Shown: piece by piece, positions 11,551 through 23,640 of the stretch
Layout of the letters: each line of letters begins with the position of its first letter
Numbering within the stretch: the stretch's first letter is position 1
Assembly (NCBI GenBank): GCA_034440575.1
Contig: JAOTOL010001387.1
Coordinates: forward strand, 765,501 to 829,500
From: Imbricaverruca yamaguchii
Taxonomy: Eukaryota > Arthropoda > Thecostraca > Neoverrucidae
Direction: 5' to 3'
Length of the DNA stretch: 64,000 nt
Position numbers and translations under genes: made by a program
The notes under the pieces: model-generated
Told to the model about the DNA's origin: nothing
The model's database searches: none
What the model saw: the letters and a program-made list of their open reading frames with translations, nothing else

Positions 11551-11760
11551 GCCGCCTCGGCAGCCCAGTTGGTTGGAGCGTTGGCGTGCATTGGTTCTAC
11601 CGGTCCTGGCAAGGCAGGTTCGAGTCGCTTCACTCGCCTCCATTTAGCACCCGGCTGAGAGGGTCAGTTGGCACCTGGCCTCATGAGGCCGAGGACGAGC
11701 TGCCGGGCGGCCGTGTCCGTGCGTTTACGACACGTTAAACTCTCTGCCAAAATTCTGCCG
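11551..11760 (+). mobile_element. Second tRNA-derived SINE-like element
   Basis: The head resembles a pol III internal promoter: CAGTTGGTTGGAGCG fits a degenerate A box and GGTTCGAGTCG fits the B box about 50 bp downstream. The flanking stems do not form a tRNA cloverleaf, so it is not called as a tRNA gene. A tail with GAGGCCGAGGACGAGCTGCC follows. Only one copy was noticed, so the right boundary is uncertain. Confidence 0.55.
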
Positions 11761-12954
11761 TTGAACTATAATTCATTGGTCGGGTGGTGGGTCCAGGGTC
11801 ACTTAGCAATAGGATAAACAATAGCAATAGCAATAGGTCTGGTCCATAAAGCCACCCTAGCAAAAATTCTGACCAAATGTCTTCTTTTAAAAGCATATGG
11901 ATATACGGGTGGAAACAAATGCATACATACATAAATGCATCAGTCAATAAGTAAATTAATGGAATAAATAAATAGATAATACATAAATAAGTGCATGTCT
12001 CAACTACGTATCTGTGTAAGCTTATGGCATGGTCATCGCTTGCTTTGGATGTGCTTCAGGTTCATCCCATACCAGTCATTTACAATTGTCGCCATTGATG
12101 TAAGTCAACAGCTCTGTTCACGTGTCCTGGTGCTAGATCAGCAAGATCCAGGGATGCCTTTGGCGGTGATCGCCCACCAGGAGGTGGACTTTCCTTCGCT
12201 GTGAAGCAGCTTCTCTTGGGCAATGTGTGACAGCTCAGAGGCCCAATTTCGACAACCTGTGTTGGTCTCTTGACGAGTCCTAGAACTAAACTTGATGCAT
12301 TTTTCGCTTTGTTTCAGAGGCAGCCTTCATTGAACAAACTGCATCAGCAGGTATAGCTTAACGTTTAAAGCGTATAGTTCGAGCTGGTTCAGGGGCAGTT
12401 TTGATTTAGCGACCTGCATCAACATGCAATGTTTCACGTTCACATTTTCATCCATCTGAGTTCCGACGATGGATAAGTAAAGCCAGCGATTACAAGAGAA
12501 GCACAATGAAGAAGGAGGTCGTCGAGAAAGACGTGCTTCGCTGCTTGAAAAGCCTTTTGACTGAGCCCAGGGCACGTCAGCGAGGCAAAGCTAATCGACA
12601 TGCGAAACCACTTAACCCAACATCGCTGCCGGGCCGGGGTCCTCCGAGACAAGCCAGGCCAGGTGGAGTCAACCTCCACCACACCGCCACTGGTCGCGCA
12701 GGACGCCGTCGCTCGGCTCAGCTGCAGTTGCCTTTCACTAGTCGTCAGCTTGCACTTAGACGAGATCTGTTGTTAAGGGGACCAGCCAGACTGGCTCAAT
12801 GCTGAGGGCAGTCCCGAATGGTGCGTTCAGAGCGACTCACGAGCCTCGCCTGATCGTGACGCTAGTGGTGGTTGGTGTGACACTGACGGCTGCAGTGATC
12901 GTCACGGCATCGTGTCAGAGGCAGACTAGTCAGCCGGCTCCACACAGGTCAGCC
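11761..12954. other. Unassigned
   Basis: AATAGCAATAGCAATAG at about 11810 and ATAAATA-rich sequence near 11950 are simple repeats. Between 12440 and 12800 frames are open on both strands in GC-rich sequence; I recognised no motif and do not call a gene. Confidence 0.35.
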
Positions 12955-13700
12955 GGCTCCACACAGTTCAGCCGGCTCCACAGAGGTCAGTCGGTCCCAC
13001 AGAGGTCAGTCGGTCCCACACAGGTCAGTCGGTCCCACACAGGTCAGTCGGTCCCACAGAGGTCAGTCGGCTCCACAGAGGTCAGTCGGTCCCACAGAGG
13101 TCAGTCGGTCCCACACAGGTCGTCGGCTCCACAGAGGTCAGTCGGTCCCACAGAGGTCAGTCGGTCCACACAGGTCAGTCGGTCCCACACAGGTCAGTCG
13201 GTCCCACAGAGGTCAGTCGGCTCCACAGAGGTCAGTCGGTCCCACAGAGGTCAGTCGGTCCCACAGAGGTCAGCCGGCTCCACACAGGTCAGTCGGTCCC
13301 ACAGAGGTCAGTCGGTCCCACACAGGTCAGTCAGTCCCACAGAGGTCAGTCAGTCACACACAGGTCAGTCAGTCCCACAGAGGTCAGTCAGTCCCACAGA
13401 GGTCAGTCAGTCCCACAGAGGTCAGTCAGTCCCACAGAGGTCAGTCAGCCCCACACAGGTCAGTCAGTCCCACAGAGGTCAGTCAGTCACTCACAGGTCA
13501 GTCAGTCCCACAGAGGTCAGTCAGTCCCACAGAGGTCAGTCAGTCCCACAGAGGTCAGTCAGCCCCACACAGGTCAGTCAGTCCCACAGAGGTCAGTCAG
13601 TCACTCACAGGTCAGTCAGTCCCACAGAGGTCAGTCAGTCCCACAGAGGTCAGTCAGTCCCACAGAGGTCAGTCAGCCCCACACAGGTTAGTTAGTCCCA
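12955..13700. repeat. 19 bp minisatellite with 114 bp higher-order units
   Basis: The unit is GTCAGTCGGTCCCACAGAG (19 bp) with CACACAG and CAGAG alternates. The left half carries GTCGGTCC and the right half GTCAGTCC. In the right half a distinctive CCCCACAC variant recurs at 13449, 13563 and 13677, exactly 114 bp apart, so six-unit blocks have been duplicated. The 298-codon open frame is produced by the stop-free unit. Confidence 0.95.
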
Positions 13701-13854
13701 CCCAGATCAGCCGGGATTCAACCGCACACTATTTGTTCCATTTTAAGTTGTCAGGCCCAGAACACTTTTTTTTTGCTAAGTAGCTAACAATGCGGATTAT
13801 ACCTTTCTTTCTTCGAGGGTCATTTTTTCTCGAAACGAAGTGCGATGTATGCCA

Positions 13855-14215
13855 GCACGCTCTCTCACCCAGGCATGGGTCGATTGTGTTCGACTCGAGT
13901 TGGATCGAGCATCGACTCATGAGTCAATCGTTTTTAAATGAGCCGCGAGTTGAATCGATTCTTTTCTCCAAAATATATCTTGAGTCGTGAGTTGAATCAC
14001 ATTTTTCTCAAAATTGAGTCAAATCATGAGTCAATCATTGAGATATCATGTGTGGGCAGTGCACACTGAATCATATGGCTCATGGGTCTGATACCACTGA
14101 GTCGGATCTGAATCGATTCAAATTTATGTCAGTCTATTTGAGTCGCGAGTCGAATCAGGTCTCAAGATTCATCAGTCACATGTGAGTCGACTCAAACAAC
14201 TTGAGTCGAACACAA
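13855..14215. repeat. Degenerate GAGTCGA-rich segment
   Basis: Dense, irregularly spaced copies of GAGTC(G/A)A and its complement, such as ATGAGTCAATC (twice), GAGTCGTGAGTTGAATC, GAGTCGCGAGTCGAATC and GTGAGTCGACTCAAA. Spacing is variable, so it is not a simple tandem array. Several TGAGTCA heptamers match AP-1-type sites by sequence alone. Confidence 0.6.
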
Positions 14216-14255
14216 GTCTGTAGGGAGCGGTATGTTTTTGGGTCCATTTTTCATG

Positions 14256-14725
14256 CAACGCATAGCTGGGGCGTTCCACGACAGATCGACAAATAAAATT
14301 TCGATTTTGCACCCCCACATCTCAGATTTTGATGAAAATGAGTCTATAGGGTTATCAGCAGCCCTAAACACGCCTGTGACATTTTCCGGCCTCTCCGACT
14401 TCCGGTTTTCGAGCTACAGCCTGCGACATTTTTACATTCGATGCATACATGGCTTTGTTTGGCAGGATTTTTTCCTGCTACATTGAATGATAAGTAGGTG
14501 AGTTTGTACATCAAAATGATTGCAATCCCATGTAAAATGAACGTTTATCACTATCGAAACCATAGCAATTAAGTATATGTCAAATATAACACTTTAAAAA
14601 ATTCCAAGTTTTCTTGAGCAATTTTCCCCTTCGATATTGTGATTTTTCATATTTTTAATAAAAGAGCGTTGATTATTACCTATATTTCATCAATAAAAAA
14701 AGTGGTTATCGGCTTATAAATATTT
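14256..14725 (+). repeat. T1 left inverted repeat
   Basis: Blocks in order: TTCCACGACAGATCGACA, CTCAGATTTTGATGAAAATG, TCTATAGGGTTATCAGCA, AACACGCCTGTG, TTTTTACATT, CATCAAAATGA, TTTTCCCCTTCGATATTGT, AAAGAGCGT, GTGGTTATCGG. All have counterparts in the right arm at matching distances. Confidence 0.8.
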
Positions 14726-15109
14726 TAAACATAATTTCAAACACCAACCGCCCGGCCTCATTTTACCCAATACGGCGTCGTTCAGCAACGGCCGCGGCCA
14801 GCTGCTGCCAATGGGGGATAGGGGTGCTGGCGGCTGTCGTCCGCGGCCCCGTGGGAGGACACTATGCAGATTATTTATAAACACCAGGCAGGACGTTTTA
14901 GCACTTCATTTATTATTCACACAAATAACAAGCCGGAAAGTACATGTACATTTGCGAATGCTAACGAGATGGTACAATGATCCTTATCAGAGGTACGAAA
15001 TGCATAACTTAACATTAGCTCACTTCACATTGTAATTCGCACATAAAGAAACGGAAATCAGCTGCCGATGTAGGTCACGCTAACCATTCAACCTAAATCC
15101 TGTAGCAAA

Positions 15110-17292
15110 TCAGGCCACCATCACTTCTCTTCCTTCACTTATGGCAAGTTCTCGCACAACGACAATGTTTGCCTTCACTGGAGTTACCCCGTGTATTTTT
15201 AGAGTCCCTTTGACAGTTTTTGACATTGACAGTCTATCGCCAAGCTCATGCCGTGTACGACTAACCTCTTCTTTCGCTACAAAGCAGCACTCGGTATGCA
15301 AATTACCCTTGTCCTGTAGCACTTTACATAGCTTTTCCGCAGTAAGAATGTGGTCCGAGTGTGTCCGCGAAAGACTGGCGCTAGCTGCAACCCTTTTCAG
15401 TGTACCCCCAACACCGTCGCACGAATTTTTCCCATGCGACGTTGCAAAAAATGCCAATCGCACTGGACTCCGAAATCCTCATCATGAAAACTCACATTCA
15501 CGAAATTAAACTTATTCTTGTACTGGGCAGCTGACCCATCCGAAAAATAATGAATCTTTTTCAAGTTCGGGACTATGCCTTTCACTTTCGATACAATGTG
15601 CTGCAAGAATGTGTGCACAGCGACGGTGTCATGCTTCAGTTCGTTTGATAACACGCAAAAACTGTGGCATTCAATCCTTCCAGCCTCTTGCCAATAAACA
15701 ACAAACGGATGAACGGTACACTGTGGTGCGTTCCAGTGATATGACTGAATTTCGTCTTGAACTACAAAAGTGTAGTTTTCTGAGAAATATAATATGATCA
15801 GTGCTTCATGCTCAGGTAGCTGCTTTTTTAGATCGTCGAAATATTTGCTTTGATGCTGACTCGTGAAATGATGCCGAGTAAGTGTCACAATGGCGTCAGA
15901 CAGTTTGTCAAGAAACTCGTCCATAGGAAGAACAATTTCGGTCAAAGTGCAACGATCCGTGCTTAGCCACTCATCTCATCTCATTCTCATCTCTTACCGT
16001 CACATAGTCTTTTTTTCCAGGACATATTCTACTCACTTCGTCAGATTCGTAAAAGGATTTTACCTTTTGGCATTCCTCCTCAGATATTTTTCTACCCTTG
16101 GAGTAGGGTGGTGTCTCGGGCAAAATTCCCTTTTCCGCTTTGAGTTGAAAGCTTCGACGCACCATGTACCAAGTGGTTCCAAAAAACTCAGCGGTTTTTT
16201 CTACCGAAAAAGGAGACAACGTGAGGATCCGCAGGCGGCGCTGAGGGTCGGTTGACTTTTGAAACTCCTCTTTCAACTCATCCATCAGGCGCTCGTATCT
16301 GAAAATAAAAATGGTCCCTGTCAAGAAAATTCGCGAAAAAATATATTAATAACAGTGCGAGACGTTTATGTTTATCAAGACTAAAGCTATGCATTTTTCA
16401 TAGCTGCAATAATCCAGGATTTATTGCACACAAGATTTAAAATGGTCTTAGCGTAACATTTGACCGTACATTATTTATTTATTTGTACGGTACCTATATA
16501 ATTAAGCTTTTTAGTCAAGAATGATCCTAATGGCTTCTCTCTATCTGTTTCGTATCCATTTGTGCGTGTATCTAGTTATACGTATTTGAAACATACCTCC
16601 ATCCTCCCATCAATATACACAACGAATTTCAAGATATAGGAGCGAGGGTAATATGGCACATCCTTTTGTTTGAAACTTTCCTGTCTGCATTCTACAAGCA
16701 CGGCACCTGAATTATAAAAATACCTTTCCAGATCCTTCTCCTTTTCCAGTCGATTTTTCTTCACCGGAGTGGAGTCGGAATATCCACGCCTAAAGATCGC
16801 TCCAGTTTGCGTTTGAGCGATGTTGTGACACTTTTCAACTTTTTTTATGCAAAATGCTGAATGTAAAGCATGGTGTTTTAGATGTGCCAAAAAGGAAAAA
16901 GTAATCCAAAGAAAACAACTGGTACTCACTTTTCTGCACCGGAGATTCTCCGAAATCTTCCAAAACAAGCTGAACATTCTGCTCCGCAGTATCAGAATCC
17001 CGGTACTCAGAGCTTGTTGTGCCCCCGGAGTATTCCGGAGTGCTCCTGACATCGTCGCACAGCTCTTCACTGCTGGACGCAAGACTTTCCGGTGCCGTTT
17101 CAGCTTCGGGGAGGCTTTTGGGGTCCTTTATCAGCCTGGTACGGCAGTTGCAGCAGAGCAAAGTTGTCTCTGTGATCCTCGTATCACCGACTTGACTGAC
17201 AAGTGTTTTGGACGCCGATCTCAAGCCTCCACGAGCTCTTGCTTTGTGCCTTGCAAAAGGATCGGCACAAAAGGATGATTAGAACGCTTCAT
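15110..17292 (-). pseudogene. T1 gene: FSDG/CDGVGG family transposase-like protein, broken
   Basis: Exon 1 starts at ATG 17292 (MKRSNHPFVPILLQGTKQEL), has a frame break near 17225, continues through LLCCNCRTRL and ends at 16930 with donor GTGAGT. The intron 16929-16839 joins in phase to exon 2 (IEKCHNIAQTQTG to YIDGRME), donor GTATGT at 16596. The next acceptor TTTTCAG precedes 16298 (YERLMDELKEEF to PGKKDYVTV), but its phase does not match. At 15966-15997 a GAGAT micro-repeat leads directly into LSTDRCTLTEIVLP. Then follow FSENYTF, QDEIQSYHW, YFSDGSAAQYKN and, after a one-base loss in a T6 run (15446-15451), FFATSHGKNSCDGVGGTLKR. As I recall the family, a central part of the protein is missing at the GAGAT joint, and the residue before FSENY is normally Asp; here it is Tyr (codon 15787-15789). 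With the Asp residues of FSDG and CDG this would be an RNase H-like active site, so the copy is probably dead. Confidence 0.68.
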
Positions 17293-17639
17293 GGTTTGGT
17301 TGATTAGACCACACACTTGTCTTCACAACACCTACTACTACGACCTGTCCTTCACCTCGCACTCCTACGAACTGTCCTTGCGAACTGTCTAGTTTCACAG
17401 ACTCACCCCCTGAGTAAACACGCATACTGCGCAGTACGCGCGGGGGCCAGGGGGAGGTGGCAGTCACGTCTCCCATATCATCCTCCCGGGACGCGCGTCT
17501 CCTTTGTTGACATCCCACGCTCGGCTCCCCCTTCCCCTCCCCCTCCCCCCGGCAGGCGTATCGCGAGGCAGCGGCAGCGCGCGCCCCGGTCCGGTGAGCG
17601 CAGCGCCCGCATTCACCGCATTTGATTCGTCTTTCCAAG

Positions 17640-18093
17640 TCGATAACCACTTTTTTATTTATGTTTCTAGGGTAAAAAACTACGCTCTTTCATATGAAAG
17701 TGAGAAAAAATACGATATCGGAGGGGAAAAATGTTTTTATTTCTTTTCAATTTTTTATTTGGCTAGAGTCGGCAAAAATTACATAATGAAAGTTTAAATG
17801 GTGGCATAGTCATATTCTTCAATGTTTTGTCTTCATTTTGACGCATAAATTTGTTCAGTTACTGAAAAATGACTCAGAGAAAATTAGCACCAAAGATAGT
17901 CATGTCAGTGCAAAATGTAAAAATTATATAGTTCATAACTAGAAAACGGTAAACCTAAGAGACTTCAAAATGGCACAGGCGTGTTCAGCGATGCTGATAA
18001 CCCTATAGAACCATTTTCATCCAAATCTGAGGTGTGAGGGTGCAGGTCACATGTCGATTTGTCGTGGAATGCCCCAGCTGTAATTTCCACATA
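17640..18093 (-). repeat. T1 right inverted repeat
   Basis: On the minus strand: TTCCACGACAAATCGACA, CTCAGATTTGGATGAAAATG, TCTATAGGGTTATCAGCA, AACACGCCTGTG, TTTTTACATT, CGTCAAAATGA, TTTTCCCCTCCGATATCGT, AAAGAGCGT, GTGGTTATCGA. Confidence 0.8.
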
Positions 18094-19604
<1,511 letters not shown>

Positions 19605-20437
19605 GTGAATACCGAGGACAAAATGGGTTTACACAACGGAATAGCGAGGTCCGGTGGTGTACACCGAGCCCCGATAGGTGGACCTCGGTATTTTGACCAA
19701 TCAAAATGCGTTTTTGGGGTGTTTCTCAGTCAGCTGGCGAAATTTTATCATGGACCTCAATAATCATGAAATCATGACTCTCAAATGTGTGTGTGTGTGA
19801 ATCTGTGTGAACTAGAAATCGGTCAAGCGTGTGTAAGTTCTTGTTCTAGTGGAAATAGTGGTGACGAGACTCCTGCTGCTAAGATCAATGTTTCATGAAT
19901 ACAACTATAAATTAGGTTAGTACTCATTCCTAATTTTAACTTGCTCTGTTAACTTGTTTATGTCTTCTTATACCTAATGCTTTTGACACGTTCTTTTGGA
20001 GTATTCATTTGGCTTGTTTTTACTTATCATTTTTATATATTTTTCTTTGATACTTTTAGCCTCTGAATTTTGATTCCTTGACTCTTCTTAACTTTGTCAA
20101 AGTGATATGAGATTATGTGTTGTTAAAACATTGTTCATTAATTGCATTAAAAAAATATATTCTTCTTTAATTAGATTCTTCTTTAATTATATTCTTTTTT
20201 TCTTATATTCTTCTTGAATTATGTTCTTCTTTAATTATATTCTTTTTTCATTATATTGTTCTTTAATTATGTTCTTCTTTAATTATATTCTTCTTTAATT
20301 ATATTCTTTTTTAAATGCATTCTACTTTAAATTCATTCTTTTTAATCTTATTCTTCGTTCATTGTATTTTTTTCAACTTCTATGCCTTTAGCCATTTCAC
20401 CTAGGGTCACTTCTCTTTATCATTTTTGTGAATAACA
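19605..20437. other. AT-rich, CpG-poor stretch with a 16 bp-like repeat
   Basis: From 20158 to 20345 the sequence is a degenerate tandem of TTCTTCTTTAATTATA. The rest is AT-rich and nearly free of CpG, continuing into the LINE relic. No gene was recognised. Confidence 0.6.
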
Positions 20438-21403
20438 TTCAGGTAGGAGTTAAGGATAAGGTGTTCAAATTTGCTGATGACATGGGGCTGGTAGGAGTGG
20501 CTAACAGTAGTGGTCTAAATAGTAATGTTCAACTAGACATGGAGGACTTAAAAGTGGTCTTATCATTGGCAGATGTCTTTCAACTATGAAAATGGAAGCT
20601 TATGCGGCTGAGGTCTGGTAGTGAGAATTCCAGATATACAATGGGAGGTAGGAAACTGAGTGGTATTAGCGAGGAAAGATATTCCGGTGTGTTGGTGTAA
20701 AATGACCTAAAAGCAGAAAAAATGGTAACTCAGCTTCGAACCCAGCATTCAGAATGCTTGAAATCATTAATAGAAGGGTGAGGTATAAAAGCAAGGTAGC
20801 CATGAAAAACTGTACTTAGCCTACTTATAACCCCACATAGAATATTACGTACAGGCATGGAGCCCCCACTTAGAAAAAAAACACAGATATACCTGAAAGA
20901 GTGCAGCGCAAAGCCATTATAACCATCAGTGAACTAGGTAACTTATAATTGGCATTAGATAAGTAATCAGATAAGATAAAGTGAAGTACAGGAGATTAAG
21001 GGGTAATATGATTGAAATGCATGCAATCATTAAATAGCTAGATCAGGTAATGTTAATGAAGCCCTTCTATTTAGCCTATCACATGGGATCATCACTTCAG
21101 GTTAGACAAATCAAGGTGTAGAGCAGCTAAACAACAGGTCACTGTCAAAACATTATTGATCAGTGGCAAGGCTGCCTGCTGATGCTACAGAGTCCCTCAG
21201 TTAGTTAATTTTAAAATATAATTAATCATTTTTTTCGGTGCAACATGTGGATTAGTTCCAAGTTTTAGTGGATTGGCTTATACTTATGCTAAGGGGGGCA
21301 CACTGTACATTGAAATTACACTGAAGATGATTGATAGGGCACTCAAGCCACATGTGCTAAGTACGATGAAGCTGAAAGGGTTGGGTAGGTAGGTAGGTAG
21401 ATA
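20438..21403 (+). mobile_element. CR1/L2-like LINE, 3' relic
   Basis: The plus strand encodes decayed pieces of the end of a reverse transcriptase ORF: VKDKVFKFADDMGLVG (the FADD catalytic motif), MGGRKLSGISEERYSGVLV, then in shifted frames pieces that follow the usual CR1/L2 order, such as HRILRTGMEP and KECSAKPL. Several frame changes and stops are present. The element ends with a (TAGG)n tail at about 21385-21403. It is 5' truncated before the FADD motif. Confidence 0.72.
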
Positions 21404-21939
21404 GGCATTAATGGTTATGTTGGATGTTGGTGAATGGAGTTTTGTGGCATTAGGGATGTGGTATTGGCTGGGGTGATTAGTGCCTTTTCTCCAGGGTCAT
21501 GGTAACATTACCTTACATACATGGTTATAACCAATAATTTCCCTTATAGGTGCTATAGGTGCTAATTCCTAATTATTGAATGTTTTTAACTGCTTCGTAT
21601 ATGGGGGGGGGGGGTAAAAGCAGAAAGTGGCATTGAGAAAACAAATTCGTAGTATTGGGAACTACGAGTAAAAAAGAAGATATTCCTGGTTGAGGGTCAT
21701 TTCCAACTTAAATCTGGGAATCATAGTATAATGATGAAGCTCCTGTCATCAGGTTACATTTGGGGGTGGGCATACACATAAGTATTGCCTGGGTGCATTC
21801 TATAACTAGTTCACGTAAGCTCTTCGTGCATATAAGTACCATTTGTGTCCAGTTGGGCATGACCATCCCACTTTTCAGCATATTTTTACATCAACACTAT
21901 GTGGTTGCATTAATCCGCGCCACCGTCTCCAGAGGGTCA
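21404..21939. other. No feature except a G13 run
   Basis: A run of G at about 21604-21616. Nothing else was recognised. Confidence 0.4.
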
Positions 21940-23640
21940 TTGACAACCCCCCCCACAATGTTTTCCGCGGATAGTGAAAGAACGACGCGTGGCAGCGCAC
22001 CGAAATTTTGCGTGCCTTTTCCCACATCAATTTGGCATGTTGTGTCAAAATTGTTAAGTCCGGTCATCAAGGGTCAACGAGATAAATAAGGGCAAGTGTG
22101 GTTACCTCCAAAAAGTTCAACTAGTCGTCACGCTTTAACACGCGCCCTGGAGGTCCTCTGAAAATTACACGCACTGGAGAGGGGCGGGTTCCGCCCACTA
22201 AGATCTCGGCTCCTATTAAGGCTAGAGCATTGAGTTGGTTGGTTATTTGGGCTTAGGGTCGCATCGACTGCTTCCGTCATGCAGCGCTCATTTAATGATG
22301 GTTTGGACAATGTTAATGATGCAATACAGCTGCCAGATCCGCCATTTGACCTCAGGTCACCCATATAGGAACACTTTATCAAGACATTACCTGCTTCAGT
22401 TACCGGAACCGGGCTGTCAACTCGACTGCTCCGTCAGGCGGCTAGGCACAATCGTCTTCGCGAAGAAAGGGGTGAAATACATGAATACAGCATGGAAACG
22501 CTTAGGCACACCATGGCAAACAGTAGATTCCCGGATCTGTATGGAGTAGCATGGAAAGTGACGTCATTCGCATGACAGTCACTCGCATTTATGACAGCAT
22601 TTTAGTTAACCAAGTTTGGTTCCATTAGCCTGTCATGAACTTGACCTGACTTGCCCTCGGCGACCTGACATGACTTTTAAATCATGTAGCATAATAATAT
22701 GCATCAAAAGGGTAGCTGGTGTTGTTAAGAAGACATCCATTTTGCCAATATACAGGAAGCGCATCAGCGCCGATTTTTGTGGTCTGGCGCTGCGAATTTT
22801 GTAACCTTAACGGTCCCCAAGTCGAAAAAGTGTTGGCAGATTTTCATTTTTCTTCCCTAAAGCGGCGCGCCTGTCATTTCTAAGTAGGTACCCAAACAAT
22901 GGCGTATATCTGCCGGTAAAATCTGTAGTTATCTACGAAAAACCGGAGGGGTGTGCGGATTTCGCCCGTCCCCCAGGTGTGTAATTTGGTTCGGGGGGTT
23001 AAACAGAAACGTCCCCCAGGGCGCGTGTTAACGGGTAAAGATAGTTTAAGGAAACTTTCAGCGTTTGCTTTTCTTTAGGGATGGAACAAAACGTACGAGG
23101 TGATTTTTCACTTTTTTCGCTTTTGATTACTTATCAATTTGCTAATTTTCCATATTTGCTAATTAGTGTTTAAATTGAAAATTCTGGCTGAAGTAAGAAT
23201 GTTTTATGATGTCAAGTTGACTTCGAATAACATTTTTCGGTCTCTTCTATCCATTAAAAAAGAAAATTAAGGAAAACCTTGAACTAAAAATTCTGGAATA
23301 AAAAAGCTGATTTGTTGGTGACGAAAATTGTATGGCTCTGGCCGATTTCTCTTTCCTTTTCTGATTCCAAATATCTTTTTCAAGCCTCCCTCAAACTGAA
23401 CCCTACCTCCAGAGCCTCAAACATAGTGTAATTCGTGAAGCTCTAGGGCCCATAGTTACGTCACTTTTGGGGGAAACATGATGTGCCGTGGTGTTTGGCC
23501 CTACTCGTCGAGCGCTTTCCGATGACACCTACTTAGTTTTCGTGCGACGCTTAGTTTGGAGATTAGATGGGATCTCTATCGACCCCCCCCGCACCCCCGA
23601 GACGGGGTGTGAGGATCTGACAGAGAAGAAATGGGCCGCA
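21940..23640 (+). repeat. Dispersed repeat H, copy 1, split by MITE A copy 2
   Basis: Matches 55930-56745 on both sides of the MITE. Left: CCTTTTCCCACATCAATTT, GTTACCTCCAAAAAGTTCAA, CACGCTTTAA. Right: GAAACTTTCAGCGTTTGCTT, TTCTGGCTGAAGTAAGAATG, TCAAGTTGACTTCGAA, GCCGATTTCTCTTTCCTTTT, TTTCCGATGACACCTA, TTTTCGTGCGACGCTTAGTT, GGGTGTGAGGATCTGAC. H has no recognised protein. Three copies occur in this window. Confidence 0.85.
22135..23031 (-). mobile_element. MITE family A, copy 2, inserted in repeat H
   Basis: Inverted relative to copy 1. It starts TTAACACGCGCCCTGGAGG and ends CCCAGGGCGCGTGTTAA (897 bp including both TTAA). The host sequence is CGCT-TTAA on the left and TTAA-CGGG on the right. 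The paralogous uninterrupted site at 56119-56122 has a single TTAA, which shows that TTAA was duplicated at insertion. Confidence 0.92.

Larger units (their letters stand above)
14256..18093 (-). mobile_element. T1: DNA transposon with about 460 bp inverted repeats
   Basis: The sequence inward from 14256 reappears inverted inward from 18093. It begins AGCTGGGGCGTTCCACGACA against AGCTGGGGCATTCCACGACA and ends with GTGGTTATCGGCTT against GTGGTTATCGACTT. Matching blocks keep the same order and spacing over about 460 bp, at roughly two thirds identity by eye. Between them lies one multi-exon minus-strand gene of a multicopy protein family (see 15110-17292). A CpG-rich block at 17420-17640 is where a promoter would sit, and AATAAA occurs on the minus strand near 14908. 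No target duplication is visible outside the ends, and the divergence of the repeats suggests an old insertion. That it is a transposon is inference from repeats plus gene; the exact ends are uncertain by several bases. Confidence 0.72.

Noticed and set aside
11551..11650. Functional tRNA gene
   Set aside because: A and B box resemblance only; acceptor and anticodon stems do not fold as a tRNA, so it is better explained as a SINE head.
12955..13700. CRISPR-like array
   Set aside because: There are no unique spacers between repeats; it is a head-to-tail 19 bp minisatellite in eukaryotic DNA.
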